Notes under the pieces: model-generated | Seen by the model: only the letters and a program-made list of their open reading frames with translations | What the model was told of the DNA's origin: nothing | The model's database searches: none | Assembly: GCA_031273965.1 (NCBI GenBank) | Contig: JAISQX010000051.1 | Location: 1 to 6,028, forward strand | Length of the DNA stretch: 6,028 bases | From: Clostridiales bacterium | GTDB taxonomy: Bacteria; Bacillota; Clostridia; Christensenellales; JAISNN01 | Direction of reading: 5' to 3' | Position numbers and translations under genes: made by a program | Shown: piece after piece, positions 1 through 5,232 of the stretch | How positions within the stretch are numbered: the first letter of the stretch is position 1 | Layout: each line of letters opens with the position of its first letter

Positions 1-1449
1 CTAAAATATCGGCGTATATAATTTGTTTTCGACGCGTTGAAATTGTTTTTCAAAACCATCGGCGAAAGCCAATACCTCCGCATCCATAAAGCGTTTTCCC
101 GTTATCATCAATCCTATCGGCATTCCGTCTTTGTCATATCCGCACGGAGTGGACAGCGACGGCAATCCGGCAAGCGCGGCGCTTACCGTACAGATATCCG
201 CAAGATACATTTGCGCGGGGTCGCTCGGAATATCGTCGAAAGGATACGCCGTCGTGGGCGCGACGGGAGACAGCAAAATATCGCAACTCTCAAAGGCTTT
301 TTTGTATTGTTCCTTTATTATTCCGCACAGTTTAACGGCGCGTTTGTAATAATCGTCATAATATCCGGAACAGAGCGCGTACGAGCCGAGCATTATGCGC
401 CGCTTAACTTCCCAACCGAAGCCTTCGGAACGGCTTTTTGAAATCATATCGTTAAAATTCTGCGCGCCCTCCGGTCGATAACCGTATCTTACGCCGTCGA
501 ACTTCGCAAGATTTGACGTTGCCTCCGCCGAGGATATCAAATAGTATATCGGAACCGCGTGAGTGAGCATGGGCAGACTGACTTCCACGACTTGCGCGCC
601 GGCTTTTTCATACCAACCGGCGGCCTTTTGTACGGAAGCGACGACGTCCGCGTCAACTTCCTTACTCATAAGCTCTGAAATAATCCCGATTCGCTTGCCT
701 TTTATATCAAATTTCTTAATATCGGCGGCTTTAAAACTCGCATCGGCGGATGTTTGATCTCTGATGTCCTTGCCGCAAATTGCTTCAAGTATATCGGCGC
801 AATCCTCCGCCGTCCCCGCAATCGGCCCTATTTGGTCGAGAGAAGACGCGAAAGCTATACAACCGTATCTGGATACAAGCCCGTAAGTCGGGCGATGCCC
901 CGTAACTCCGCAAAAAGACGCCGGCTGCCTTATCGAGCCGCCCGTATCGGTTCCGAGTGCCGCGGCGCACAGCCCCGCCGCCACAGCCGCGGCGCTTCCG
1001 CCCGAGGACCCGCCCGGCACGCGCGCAAGGTCATAAGGATTTTTTGTCTTTTTATAGTATGAGGTCTTTGTCGACGCGCCCATAGCGTATTCGTCGAGAT
1101 TGAGCTTCCCCAAAAAAACCGCTCCGCTCTCTCTCAGCCTCTCGACAACGGTGGCGTCGTAAGGCGGAATATATCCCTCCAACATCCTTGACGAACATGT
1201 TGTCGGCATATCGACGGTGGACAAATTGTCCTTCAACGCTATAGGTATCCCCGTAAGATAAGCGCTTTTCCCATCGTCTATCAGACGCTGAGCGGCTTTG
1301 GCGGCTTTTAGCGATCCGTCAAAATCCACATAAAGATAAGCGTCCGTCTTCTTATCGATTTTTGATATCGCATTTAAATACGCTTCTGTAAGTTCAACGG
1401 CGGAAATCTCTTTTTTGTCCAATTTTTTTCTAAGAAGTGAAATTTTCAT
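1..1449 (-). CDS. gatA: Aspartyl/glutamyl-tRNA(Asn/Gln) amidotransferase subunit A
   Basis: GatA is the glutaminase subunit of the cytoplasmic GatCAB complex. It releases ammonia from glutamine, and GatB uses it to convert Asp-tRNA(Asn) or Glu-tRNA(Gln) to the amide form. The 482-residue product has the full amidase-signature fold at the usual family length. By comparison with the Staphylococcus aureus enzyme, the Ser-cisSer-Lys triad is Lys73 (in IALKDN), Ser148 (first Ser of GGSSGGS) and Ser172 (in TDTGGSIRQP), with the expected spacing of 75 and 24 residues. Asp418 in YLADICT matches the Asp that contacts substrate glutamine. An in-frame ATG lies 12 nt upstream, but the Shine-Dalgarno GGAGG falls between the two ATGs, so I place the start at MKISLL. 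The gene is complete, ending in TAG at positions 3-1. It is downstream of gatC in the same direction, and gatB probably follows outside the window. The unusual point is the 190-nt gap to gatC. Confidence 0.97.
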   Translation of the reverse strand: MKISLLRKKLDKKEISAVELTEAYLNAISKIDKKTDAYLYVDFDGSLKAAKAAQRLIDDGKSAYLTGIPIALKDNLSTVDMPTTCSSRMLEGYIPPYDATVVERLRESGAVFLGKLNLDEYAMGASTKTSYYKKTKNPYDLARVPGGSSGGSAAAVAAGLCAAALGTDTGGSIRQPASFCGVTGHRPTYGLVSRYGCIAFASSLDQIGPIAGTAEDCADILEAICGKDIRDQTSADASFKAADIKKFDIKGKRIGIISELMSKEVDADVVASVQKAAGWYEKAGAQVVEVSLPMLTHAVPIYYLISSAEATSNLAKFDGVRYGYRPEGAQNFNDMISKSRSEGFGWEVKRRIMLGSYALCSGYYDDYYKRAVKLCGIIKEQYKKAFESCDILLSPVAPTTAYPFDDIPSDPAQMYLADICTVSAALAGLPSLSTPCGYDKDGMPIGLMITGKRFMDAEVLAFADGFEKQFQRVENKLYTPIF

Positions 1450-1454
1450 GCTCT

Positions 1455-1459
1455 CCTCC
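1455..1459 (-). promoter_or_regulatory. Ribosome binding site that fixes the gatA start
   Basis: A perfect GGAGG lies 5 nt before the ATG at 1449-1447. The other in-frame ATG, at 1461-1459, overlaps this motif and has no purine-rich sequence of its own at a suitable distance. Initiation at 1449 is therefore strongly preferred. Confidence 0.85.
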
Positions 1460-1492
1460 ATAGCGTTTTTATGGGAAAATTTTGAAAAACTT

Positions 1493-1719
1493 ATCCGAAG
1501 AGCATGTTTGCAAACCTTCTCGCAAGTCTTTCAAAGCTTTAACAAAAGGCTCCCTTATTTGTTTTTTTTTGTCAATTCCACATCATAAAAAATTCCCGAT
1601 TTTTTTGTAATCCGAGTTTGGTGGAATAAAACGTAAACTCTAAAGAACCTTGGATATGACAAAACAATCATCCGAAGCGTCCTTTGATTGAGAGACCAAA
1701 AGCGCCGGGTCAAAGCTTT
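1493..1719 (-). repeat. Possible decayed partial duplication: gatC 3' end and gatC-gatA spacer
   Basis: Two exact words recur in the same order and at nearly the same spacing. AAAGCTTTGA occurs in gatC at 1719-1710 and in the spacer at 1540-1531. CTTCGGAT occurs in gatC at 1677-1670 and in the spacer at 1500-1493. The distances between words are 42 and 40 nt, and the bases just before the first word are also similar (TTTGCG against TTTGTT). The intervening sequence is not clearly alike, and the homologous frame in the spacer meets a TAA at once, so this would be a non-functional remnant. Chance is a real alternative, partly because AAAGCTTT is self-complementary. The rest of the 190-nt spacer (1450-1639) is AT-rich; its only other visible feature is a 7-bp inverted repeat, ATTCCAC at 1627-1621 with GTGGAAT at 1581-1575. 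Confidence 0.2.
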
Positions 1720-1918
1720 CGCAAACGACGTCGTCGCGCAATTCCTCAAGTCTCGCGTAACTTATATCGTCTTCAAAATCTATCGGTTCGACCTCCAAAA
1801 GCGAATCCATAAGCGCCATTATAGACCGCATATCCTCGGACATTTTACTTATTTCCTCATCGTCAAATTTGATTTTTGACAGATTTGCAAGCCATTTAAT
1901 ATCCACGCCGTTTTTCAT
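1640..1918 (-). CDS. gatC: Aspartyl/glutamyl-tRNA(Asn/Gln) amidotransferase subunit C
   Basis: GatC is the small subunit that wraps around and stabilises the GatA-GatB interface of the tRNA-dependent amidotransferase. The 92-residue product has normal family length and landmarks: an N-terminal helix with LANLSKIKFDDEEI (residues 10-23), a second helix ending in LLEVEPIDFED, the conserved LRDDVV block near residue 60, and a C-terminal CFVISKVL in place of the common FxVPKVL. I chose ATG at 1918 (MKNGVD). It follows GGTGA by 4 nt, and the WLANLSK start of the family lies just inside. A TTG at 1951 would add 11 residues but has no family support. This is the first gene after the T-box leader, so it and gatA should be expressed when the sensed tRNA is uncharged. 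The 190-nt gap to gatA is larger than is usual for this pair. Confidence 0.93.
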   Translation of the reverse strand: MKNGVDIKWLANLSKIKFDDEEISKMSEDMRSIMALMDSLLEVEPIDFEDDISYARLEELRDDVVCESFDPALLVSQSKDASDDCFVISKVL

Positions 1919-1973
1919 ATAGTCACCGTTCCCTTTTGGCTCCGCACCCAAGCCTATTTTATATTAAGCGAAT

Positions 1974-2018
1974 AAAAAAAATCCCTTAAAAAACCAAATA
2001 AACAAGTTTTTTAAGGGA
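1974..2018 (-). terminator. T-box-controlled intrinsic terminator upstream of gatC
   Basis: A perfect 13-bp stem is formed by TCCCTTAAAAAAC (2018-2006) and GTTTTTTAAGGGA (1994-1982), with an 11-nt loop followed by eight T (1981-1974). The CCCTT at its 5' foot is complementary to the AGGG of the T-box at 2058-2055. Antitermination stabilised by uncharged tRNA would therefore break this stem, as expected for transcriptional T-boxes. Confidence 0.93.
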
Positions 2019-2220
2019 CGAGAAACTCCTTATAAACGGGATCCCGCGGTGCCACCCTAATTGACGGCAAAAACCGTCCTCTTTGTATATATAAACATAA
2101 CCGACCGATAAGCGTTGCCTTATCTCGCTACTCGCTTTCAAAACTTCCAGCCGCCGGTTTTGATTCTCTGTTAAGCTTTCCTTGCGGGATAAAGACTTAT
2201 AGGATTAAACTCGATTATCT
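1974..2220 (-). promoter_or_regulatory. T-box riboswitch leader of gatCA, probable tRNA-Asn sensor
   Basis: The nearly invariant T-box AGGGTGGCACCGCG is at 2058-2045. Read 5' to 3' on the minus strand, Stem I can be drawn as AUAAUCG (2218-2212) with CGGUUAU (2103-2097), AUAAG (2200-2196) with CUUAU (2112-2108), and CUUUAUC (2194-2188) with GAUAAGG (2124-2118). The 3' side of the loop between the last two helices is CAACG (2117-2113), the expected specifier position. The distal arm has the family AGAGA (2169-2165) and GGCUGGAA loop on a 7-bp stem (2163-2157 with 2144-2138). Stem III is GACGG/CCGUC (2078-2074, 2067-2063). No clear Stem II or IIA/B is seen, so this may be a compact form. UGGC (2054-2051) in the T-box should pair with a G73-CCA tRNA end. 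Specifier AAC (2116-2114) fits tRNA-Asn; CAA (Gln) overlaps it. T-boxes upstream of gatCAB are known in Clostridium acetobutylicum. Confidence 0.95.
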
Positions 2221-2227
2221 ATAGTAA

Positions 2228-2256
2228 ATATTACCATTCCACAAAAATATTGTCAA
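2228..2256 (-). promoter_or_regulatory. SigA-type promoter of the gat operon
   Basis: A perfect TTGACA (2256-2251) and TAATAT (2233-2228) are separated by exactly 17 nt. TGG directly before the -10 forms an extended -10 element. Transcription should begin near 2221-2219, which is exactly where the first Stem I strand of the T-box leader starts. Confidence 0.88.
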
Positions 2257-2395
2257 GCGATTATACGTCCGAAAACAAAAATCAACGAGATACCGATTAA
2301 AAAAAATAGCCGTTTACTCGAAAATAAGAAAAATCTGTCGTCGTGCGCTTAAAGTCTTTTTTATATTTTTTTTTAGATTTACCATAAAAAAATCA

Positions 2396-2424
2396 TTGCT
2401 ATCATTAAAAAAAAATGCTATAAT
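2396..2424 (+). promoter_or_regulatory. SigA-type promoter of the tRNA-Pro gene
   Basis: TTGCTA (2396-2401, four of six consensus bases) and a perfect TATAAT (2419-2424) are 17 nt apart. TGC before the hexamer forms an extended -10. The start point would be about 2431, some 10 nt before the mature tRNA. It is divergent from the gat promoter; the AT-rich region between them (2257-2395) shows no other feature I can support. Confidence 0.8.
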
Positions 2425-2440
2425 ATATAAGTTAGTTTTT

Positions 2441-2517
2441 CTGGGTGTAGCGCAGTATGGTAGCGTGCTTGAATGGGGTTCAAGAGGCCGGAAGTTCAAA
2501 TCTTCTCACTCAGACCA
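2441..2517 (+). tRNA. tRNA-Pro (anticodon GGG), CCA encoded
   Basis: The complete cloverleaf is visible. The acceptor stem is CTGGGTG/CACTCAG with one G-T pair. The D stem is GCGC (2450-2453) with GCGT (2463-2466). The anticodon stem is CTTGA/TCAAG (2468-2472, 2480-2484) around the loop ATGGGGT. The T stem is GGAAG/CTTCT with loop TTCAAAT (2495-2501), followed by A73 and an encoded CCA (2514-2517). The anticodon GGG (2475-2477) reads CCC and CCU proline codons. G37 next to G36 is the usual TrmD target for m1G37, which prevents +1 frameshifting on proline codons. The A32-U38 loop pair agrees with what is known for GGG proline tRNAs. It is a monocistronic unit with its own promoter and terminator and is the only plus-strand gene here. 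Confidence 0.97.
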
Positions 2518-2522
2518 ATCCG

Positions 2523-2578
2523 CAAAGCGGTCTTTAACGAATATCGTCGCGATATTTCTTAAGCCGCTTTGTTTTTTT
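2523..2578 (+). terminator. Intrinsic terminator of the tRNA-Pro gene
   Basis: CAAAGCGG (2523-2530) pairs with CCGCTTTG (2564-2571) and is followed by seven T (2572-2578). An inner hairpin AATATCG/CGATATT (2540-2546, 2550-2556) with a 3-nt loop sits within it, making a long two-part stem. Read on the minus strand there is no T-run after it, so it should stop only the tRNA transcript. The opposing rnc transcript has no equally clear terminator; TTATAC/GTATAA at 2590-2595 and 2615-2620 is too weak to call. Confidence 0.85.
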
Positions 2579-2651
2579 GTAGCAGTAATTTTATACGCTT
2601 AAACCGTTTACAAAGTATAACCATCTCGTTTGCCATACCGGCGCGATTAAT

Positions 2652-3305
2652 TTATAAATTTTTCAAGGCTTCTTTTGACGCTATTTGCTCGGCTTCAACC
2701 TTTGTGCCGCCCCTTCCGCTCCCGATTGTTTTTCCGTTTACTACGACGGAGCTTCTAAAATATCTGCCGTTATCATCCTTTTCTTCCGTAGTGACGTATT
2801 CGTACTTTGGGAACGCGGTTTTTACATGTTTTTTTACAGCTTTTTCTATCAATAACGATTTATAATCCTTTTCGTCGCTATTTGAATATTCCTCCAAAAA
2901 GCGTAAAATAAAGTCGTAAGCCTCTTCCATTCCGGAGTCGTAATATATGGCGGCGACAATAGCTTCAAACAACGATGATTTTATCTTAGCGGAGTATCCG
3001 TCTTTAATTCCCGCGGTTACAAGATACTTATCCAAACCGTTTTTTTCAACCGCCTTGGCTAGGGTGATTTTGTTGACAAACGTTTTTCGCCTTGCCGTCA
3101 TTTCGCCTTCGCTCAGATTAAAATTGCGCATCAGATAATCGGCTATGACAAAATTTAAAATACTGTCTCCGACAAACTCCAACCTCTCGTTATTGTTTTT
3201 TGCGCTTGCGGATGAGTGCGTCAAAGCCGATTTTATATAAGACTTATCCTTAAAAACATACCCTATCTTATTTTCAAATTCCCCTGTCGTCGATTTCTTC
3301 TCCAT
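2652..3305 (-). CDS. rnc: Ribonuclease III
   Basis: RNase III cleaves double-stranded RNA in the cytoplasm, including the 16S/23S rRNA precursor. The 217-residue product has a nuclease domain (about 1-145) with the signature NERLEFVGDSIL at 39-50, and a C-terminal dsRNA-binding domain (about 148-217) ending in the typical TKVEAEQIASKEALKNL. By alignment with E. coli (E38, E41, D45, E65, D114, E117), the acidic residues here are Glu40, Glu43, Asp47, Glu66 and Glu114. The D114 equivalent is Ser111, in KSSLFEA where most enzymes have an Asp three residues before the Glu. The key Asp47/Glu114 pair is intact, so activity is likely but possibly altered. I chose ATG at 3305: it follows GGGGGA by 8 nt and lies about 24 nt after the predicted start point. 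A longer frame back to 3425 would begin upstream of the promoter. Length is slightly below the common 220-250. Confidence 0.96.
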   Translation of the reverse strand: MEKKSTTGEFENKIGYVFKDKSYIKSALTHSSASAKNNNERLEFVGDSILNFVIADYLMRNFNLSEGEMTARRKTFVNKITLAKAVEKNGLDKYLVTAGIKDGYSAKIKSSLFEAIVAAIYYDSGMEEAYDFILRFLEEYSNSDEKDYKSLLIEKAVKKHVKTAFPKYEYVTTEEKDDNGRYFRSSVVVNGKTIGSGRGGTKVEAEQIASKEALKNL

Positions 3306-3335
3306 TGGCAAGTTCCCCCGTTCTTTTGTGACATT

Positions 3336-3364
3336 ATTATACCATATATCCGCTCTTTTGTAAA
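3336..3364 (-). promoter_or_regulatory. SigA-type promoter of rnc
   Basis: TTTACA (3364-3359, five of six) and a perfect TATAAT (3341-3336) are separated by 17 nt, with TGG forming an extended -10. It lies just downstream of the lipoprotein terminator, so rnc has an independent and apparently strong promoter. The expected start near 3329 gives a leader of about 24 nt. Confidence 0.88.
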
Positions 3365-3369
3365 ACCGT

Positions 3370-3407
3370 AAAAAAAAATCTGTTCGGAATTTTCCGAACA
3401 GATTTTT
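3370..3407 (-). terminator. Intrinsic terminator after the lipoprotein gene
   Basis: A perfect 16-bp inverted repeat, AAAAATCTGTTCGGAA (3407-3392) with TTCCGAACAGATTTTT (3389-3374), is followed on the minus strand by nine T in all (3378-3370). It begins 21 nt after the lipoprotein stop codon. The plus-strand copy has only five T after the stem, so it may act weakly in that direction as well. Confidence 0.93.
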
Positions 3408-3428
3408 AATTGATATACCTATCAAAAA

Positions 3429-3821
3429 CTATCTCTTATAAACGTATGCGTCCGCATCGTTGCCGTCCCAATATACAAGGATTTGTTTTCTTCCCTCAAA
3501 ATACGTATATACGCCGCTAAAAGTATTCTCGTTGGTTGTGGCGTCTTTACCCTCGATATAAGCGATGTAAATCTTGTCTTTTATCTCTACTTTGTAGGTT
3601 CCGCTAAAATCGATATCGTTTCCCTTGGAATCCTTTCCTTTATAGGTTACTTTTCCATCGAAACTGAATTTGAACGCGCCCTCAGCGACAACGGTTATTT
3701 CGGCGTTGCTGCTATTTCCGCCTTTGTAATCACCGGCGACAATTAACGCGCAACTCGAAAGAACCGTCATCGACAAAACGACAACCAAAACAAGCGCCAA
3801 CAGTGTTATTCTTTTTTTCAT
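3429..3821 (-). CDS. Small predicted lipoprotein of unknown function
   Basis: I do not recognise a named family. The 130-residue product starts with a lipoprotein signal peptide: MKKR, a hydrophobic core of about 16 residues, then the lipobox LSSC with Cys24 as the predicted lipidation site. The mature protein (about 107 residues) should be anchored to the outer face of the membrane. It is rich in alternating hydrophobic/polar segments typical of beta strands, with no Cys after Cys24. Two stretches align without gaps, 72-94 (FSGTYKVE...EGKDA) and 101-123 (FSGVYTYF...DGNDA): 9 identities in 23 positions at a 29-residue offset, which suggests a strand-pair repeat in a small beta-barrel or sandwich. 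The start ATG has an excellent GGAGG 10 nt upstream. It is a monocistronic unit with its own promoter and terminator, placed where acpP-type genes often sit between plsX and rnc. A lipocalin-like fold is possible but is only inference. Confidence 0.88.
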   Translation of the reverse strand: MKKRITLLALVLVVVLSMTVLSSCALIVAGDYKGGNSSNAEITVVAEGAFKFSFDGKVTYKGKDSKGNDIDFSGTYKVEIKDKIYIAYIEGKDATTNENTFSGVYTYFEGRKQILVYWDGNDADAYVYKR

Positions 3822-3840
3822 ACTAAAAAAACCTCCGTGT

Positions 3841-3866
3841 GCAAAGTCGAATTTTTTATACTTTGC
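3841..3866 (-). promoter_or_regulatory. Hairpin at the 5' end of the lipoprotein mRNA, or operator
   Basis: The perfect 7-bp inverted repeat GCAAAGT (3841-3847) and ACTTTGC (3860-3866), with a 12-nt loop, lies between the predicted start point (about 3872) and the GGAGG ribosome binding site. In RNA it would be a stem-loop almost at the 5' end, which could stabilise the message or affect initiation. In DNA it could be a repressor site just downstream of the promoter. No known operator consensus is recognised. Confidence 0.45.
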
Positions 3867-3878
3867 TTCTTGTCTATA

Positions 3879-3907
3879 ATTTTACCATATTTTTACTTAT
3901 TTGTAAA
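3879..3907 (-). promoter_or_regulatory. SigA-type promoter of the lipoprotein gene
   Basis: TTTACA (3907-3902) and TAAAAT (3884-3879) are 17 nt apart, with TGG before the -10 (extended -10). The start point should be near 3872, giving a leader of about 50 nt that contains the 3841-3866 hairpin. The whole segment around ATATGGTA matches the rnc promoter. Confidence 0.8.
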
Positions 3908-3912
3908 TACCT

Positions 3913-3944
3913 TTTTTAAAATTTCTAATAAAAAATTTTAAAAA
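3913..3944. repeat. AT-only inverted repeat upstream of the lipoprotein promoter
   Basis: TTTTTAAAATTT (3913-3924) and AAATTTTAAAAA (3933-3944) form a perfect 12-bp palindrome with an 8-nt loop, directly upstream of the -35 hexamer. It contains no G or C in the stem. It could act as an UP-type or bent-DNA element, or as a weak stop for plsX read-through, but lacks the GC-rich stem of an intrinsic terminator. No better plsX terminator is seen in 3945-4024. Confidence 0.4.
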
Positions 3945-4024
3945 CAACTCAACTTAGCTTTTATCCTCATATTTAATCGATTGAACGTTAATTCCGCAGC
4001 CTCTTTGTAAAAAATCTAAAAAGT

Positions 4025-5023
4025 TTAATTTTTTAGCGACGCGGATATTTTTTCGACAAGCCCGGCTTTTGCCAGTCCGTCCGCCTGTAATATAGCCGCC
4101 TTTATCGCGCTTCTTTTGGAAGAGCCGTGCGCCTTTACCACGACTTTGTTTACTCCGACAAAAAGCGCTCCGCCTTGCTCGTTAAAGTCCAACTTACTCT
4201 TAAGACCGCTCAATGATTTTTTTATCAGCATACCGCCTATCTTGGCGGTAAGTCCTCCGTTCAAAACGGATTCTTTTAGCATCTTTAAAATCATTAGCGC
4301 CGTTCCTTCGCAAGCTTTCAACGCCACGTTTCCGACAAACCCGTCGGCGACGACCACGTCCGCATTGCCCGACATTATTTCGCGCGCCTCGGTGTTACCC
4401 ACAAAGTTCAAGTCCGAAGCGCTCAACAATTCAAATGCGGCTTTTGTCAGCTCGTTGCCTTTTTTTGACTCGGCGCCGTTATTCAAAAGCGCTATACGCG
4501 GTTTGTCAACGCCCAAAGCGTTCATATACGCGCCGCCCATTATACCGAATTGCAGGAGCATTTCGGGACGGCAATCGACGTTCGCCCCGCAATCGATAAG
4601 CAACACGCTTTTACCGTCCATACGCGGTAACAGAGGCGCCAACGCCGGACGCGCGACGTTTTCTATGCGCCCGACTCTAAGCGTCGCTCCCGTAAGCACG
4701 GCTCCCGTGCTGCCCGCCGATACAAATCCCGCCGCGGATTGCTCCTTTTTTAAATAATCCAACCCGACCACAAGCGAAGAATTTAGTTTGCTTCGCACCG
4801 CGGCAGTCGGAACCTCGTCGTTTGTAATAATCTCGTCGGCGTTTATTATCGCATATCTGTCCGCCTCCGAAAAATTCTCTTTTTTTATCAGCTCTTTTAT
4901 TTCGATTTCTTTTCCGGTAAAAACTATTATTATTCCGTCGTCGGCTTTCATCGCGTCGACCGCTCCGGCGACTATCGCCGCGGGCGCGTTATCTCCGCCG
5001 TATGCGTCAACCACTATCTTCAT
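4025..5023 (-). CDS. plsX: Phosphate acyltransferase PlsX
   Basis: PlsX converts acyl-ACP and phosphate to acyl-phosphate, the acyl donor that the membrane enzyme PlsY uses in the first step of phosphatidic acid synthesis. It is a peripheral enzyme on the cytoplasmic face of the membrane. The 332-residue product has family length (about 330). Landmarks are MKIVVDAYGGDNAP at the N-terminus (Tyr8 where Met is usual), SAGSTGAVLTGATLRVGRI (102-120), RPALAPLLP (125-133), LLIDCGANVDCRPE (141-154), ESKKGNELTK (185-194), ADVVVADGFVGNVALK (221-236) and VVKAHGSS (295-302). The ATG at 5023 follows AGGAG by 7 nt. The gene lies downstream of DUF177 and rpmF, a common order, but with a 269-nt gap to rpmF. 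No FapR operator (TTAGTACCTAGTACTAA type) was found upstream, so control differs from Bacillus subtilis or lies elsewhere. Confidence 0.97.
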   Translation of the reverse strand: MKIVVDAYGGDNAPAAIVAGAVDAMKADDGIIIVFTGKEIEIKELIKKENFSEADRYAIINADEIITNDEVPTAAVRSKLNSSLVVGLDYLKKEQSAAGFVSAGSTGAVLTGATLRVGRIENVARPALAPLLPRMDGKSVLLIDCGANVDCRPEMLLQFGIMGGAYMNALGVDKPRIALLNNGAESKKGNELTKAAFELLSASDLNFVGNTEAREIMSGNADVVVADGFVGNVALKACEGTALMILKMLKESVLNGGLTAKIGGMLIKKSLSGLKSKLDFNEQGGALFVGVNKVVVKAHGSSKRSAIKAAILQADGLAKAGLVEKISASLKN

Positions 5024-5085
5024 ATATTTTCTCCTATTTTATTTCTCCGCCTGCATATCTTAACTTTACATATAGCGCTTGCCTT

Positions 5086-5122
5086 AAAAAAACAGCCGCG
5101 GATAATTAAGAATACTCCCGCG
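5086..5122 (-). terminator. Weak hairpin with T-tract in the rpmF-plsX spacer
   Basis: CGCGG (5122-5118) and CCGCG (5101-5097) form a 5-bp GC stem around a 16-nt loop. Seven T (5092-5086) begin 4 nt after it. The stem is short and the T-tract displaced, so this is at best a leaky terminator or attenuator between rpmF and plsX. Confidence 0.25.
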
Positions 5123-5203
5123 TGACCGATTAAAAAGCCGTTCGCTTATCCGGACGCGCTCGAATAAATCGGAACAAGATACTTTAATTTATCGCCGTAT
5201 AAA

Positions 5204-5232
5204 AATATAACGACATTTTGATACAATAACAA
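5204..5232 (-). promoter_or_regulatory. Possible promoter for plsX
   Basis: TTGTTA (5232-5227, four of six) and TATATT (5209-5204, five of six) are spaced by 17 nt. It lacks the TGn extension present in the other promoters here. If real, the plsX leader would be about 170 nt long and would include the weak hairpin at 5086-5122. The rest of the 269-nt spacer shows no gene or known RNA motif. Confidence 0.4.

Noticed and set aside
1551..1576. A promoter for gatA from TTGACA at 1576-1571
   Set aside because: The -35 is perfect, but at 16-18 nt downstream there is only GAGCCT-like sequence with no -10 hexamer.
1555..1749. A 64-codon minus-strand frame across the end of gatC
   Set aside because: It is out of frame with gatC, lacks a ribosome binding site and has an unremarkable Arg- and Lys-rich translation.
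1919..1951. A TTG start for GatC at 1951
   Set aside because: The 11 added residues (MGAEPKGNGDY) are not GatC-like, and the ATG at 1918 has a GGTGA ribosome binding site and gives a normal family length.
2396..2602. A 68-codon plus-strand frame across the tRNA
   Set aside because: It runs through the tRNA-Pro promoter, the cloverleaf and the terminator, so it is incidental to a structural RNA gene.
3306..3425. A longer N-terminus for RNase III starting at 3425
   Set aside because: This region contains the lipoprotein terminator and the rnc promoter. The family-like N-terminus and the GGGGGA ribosome binding site belong to the ATG at 3305.
3913..3944. AT-only palindrome as the plsX terminator
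   Set aside because: The stem contains no GC pairs and on the minus strand it is followed by A-rich and mixed bases, not a T-run, so intrinsic termination is not supported.
4116..4757. A 213-codon open frame on the plus strand
   Set aside because: It lies wholly antisense to plsX, whose protein is clearly conserved. The translation is rich in Pro, Ser and Phe, as expected for a complementary shadow, and no ribosome binding site is evident.
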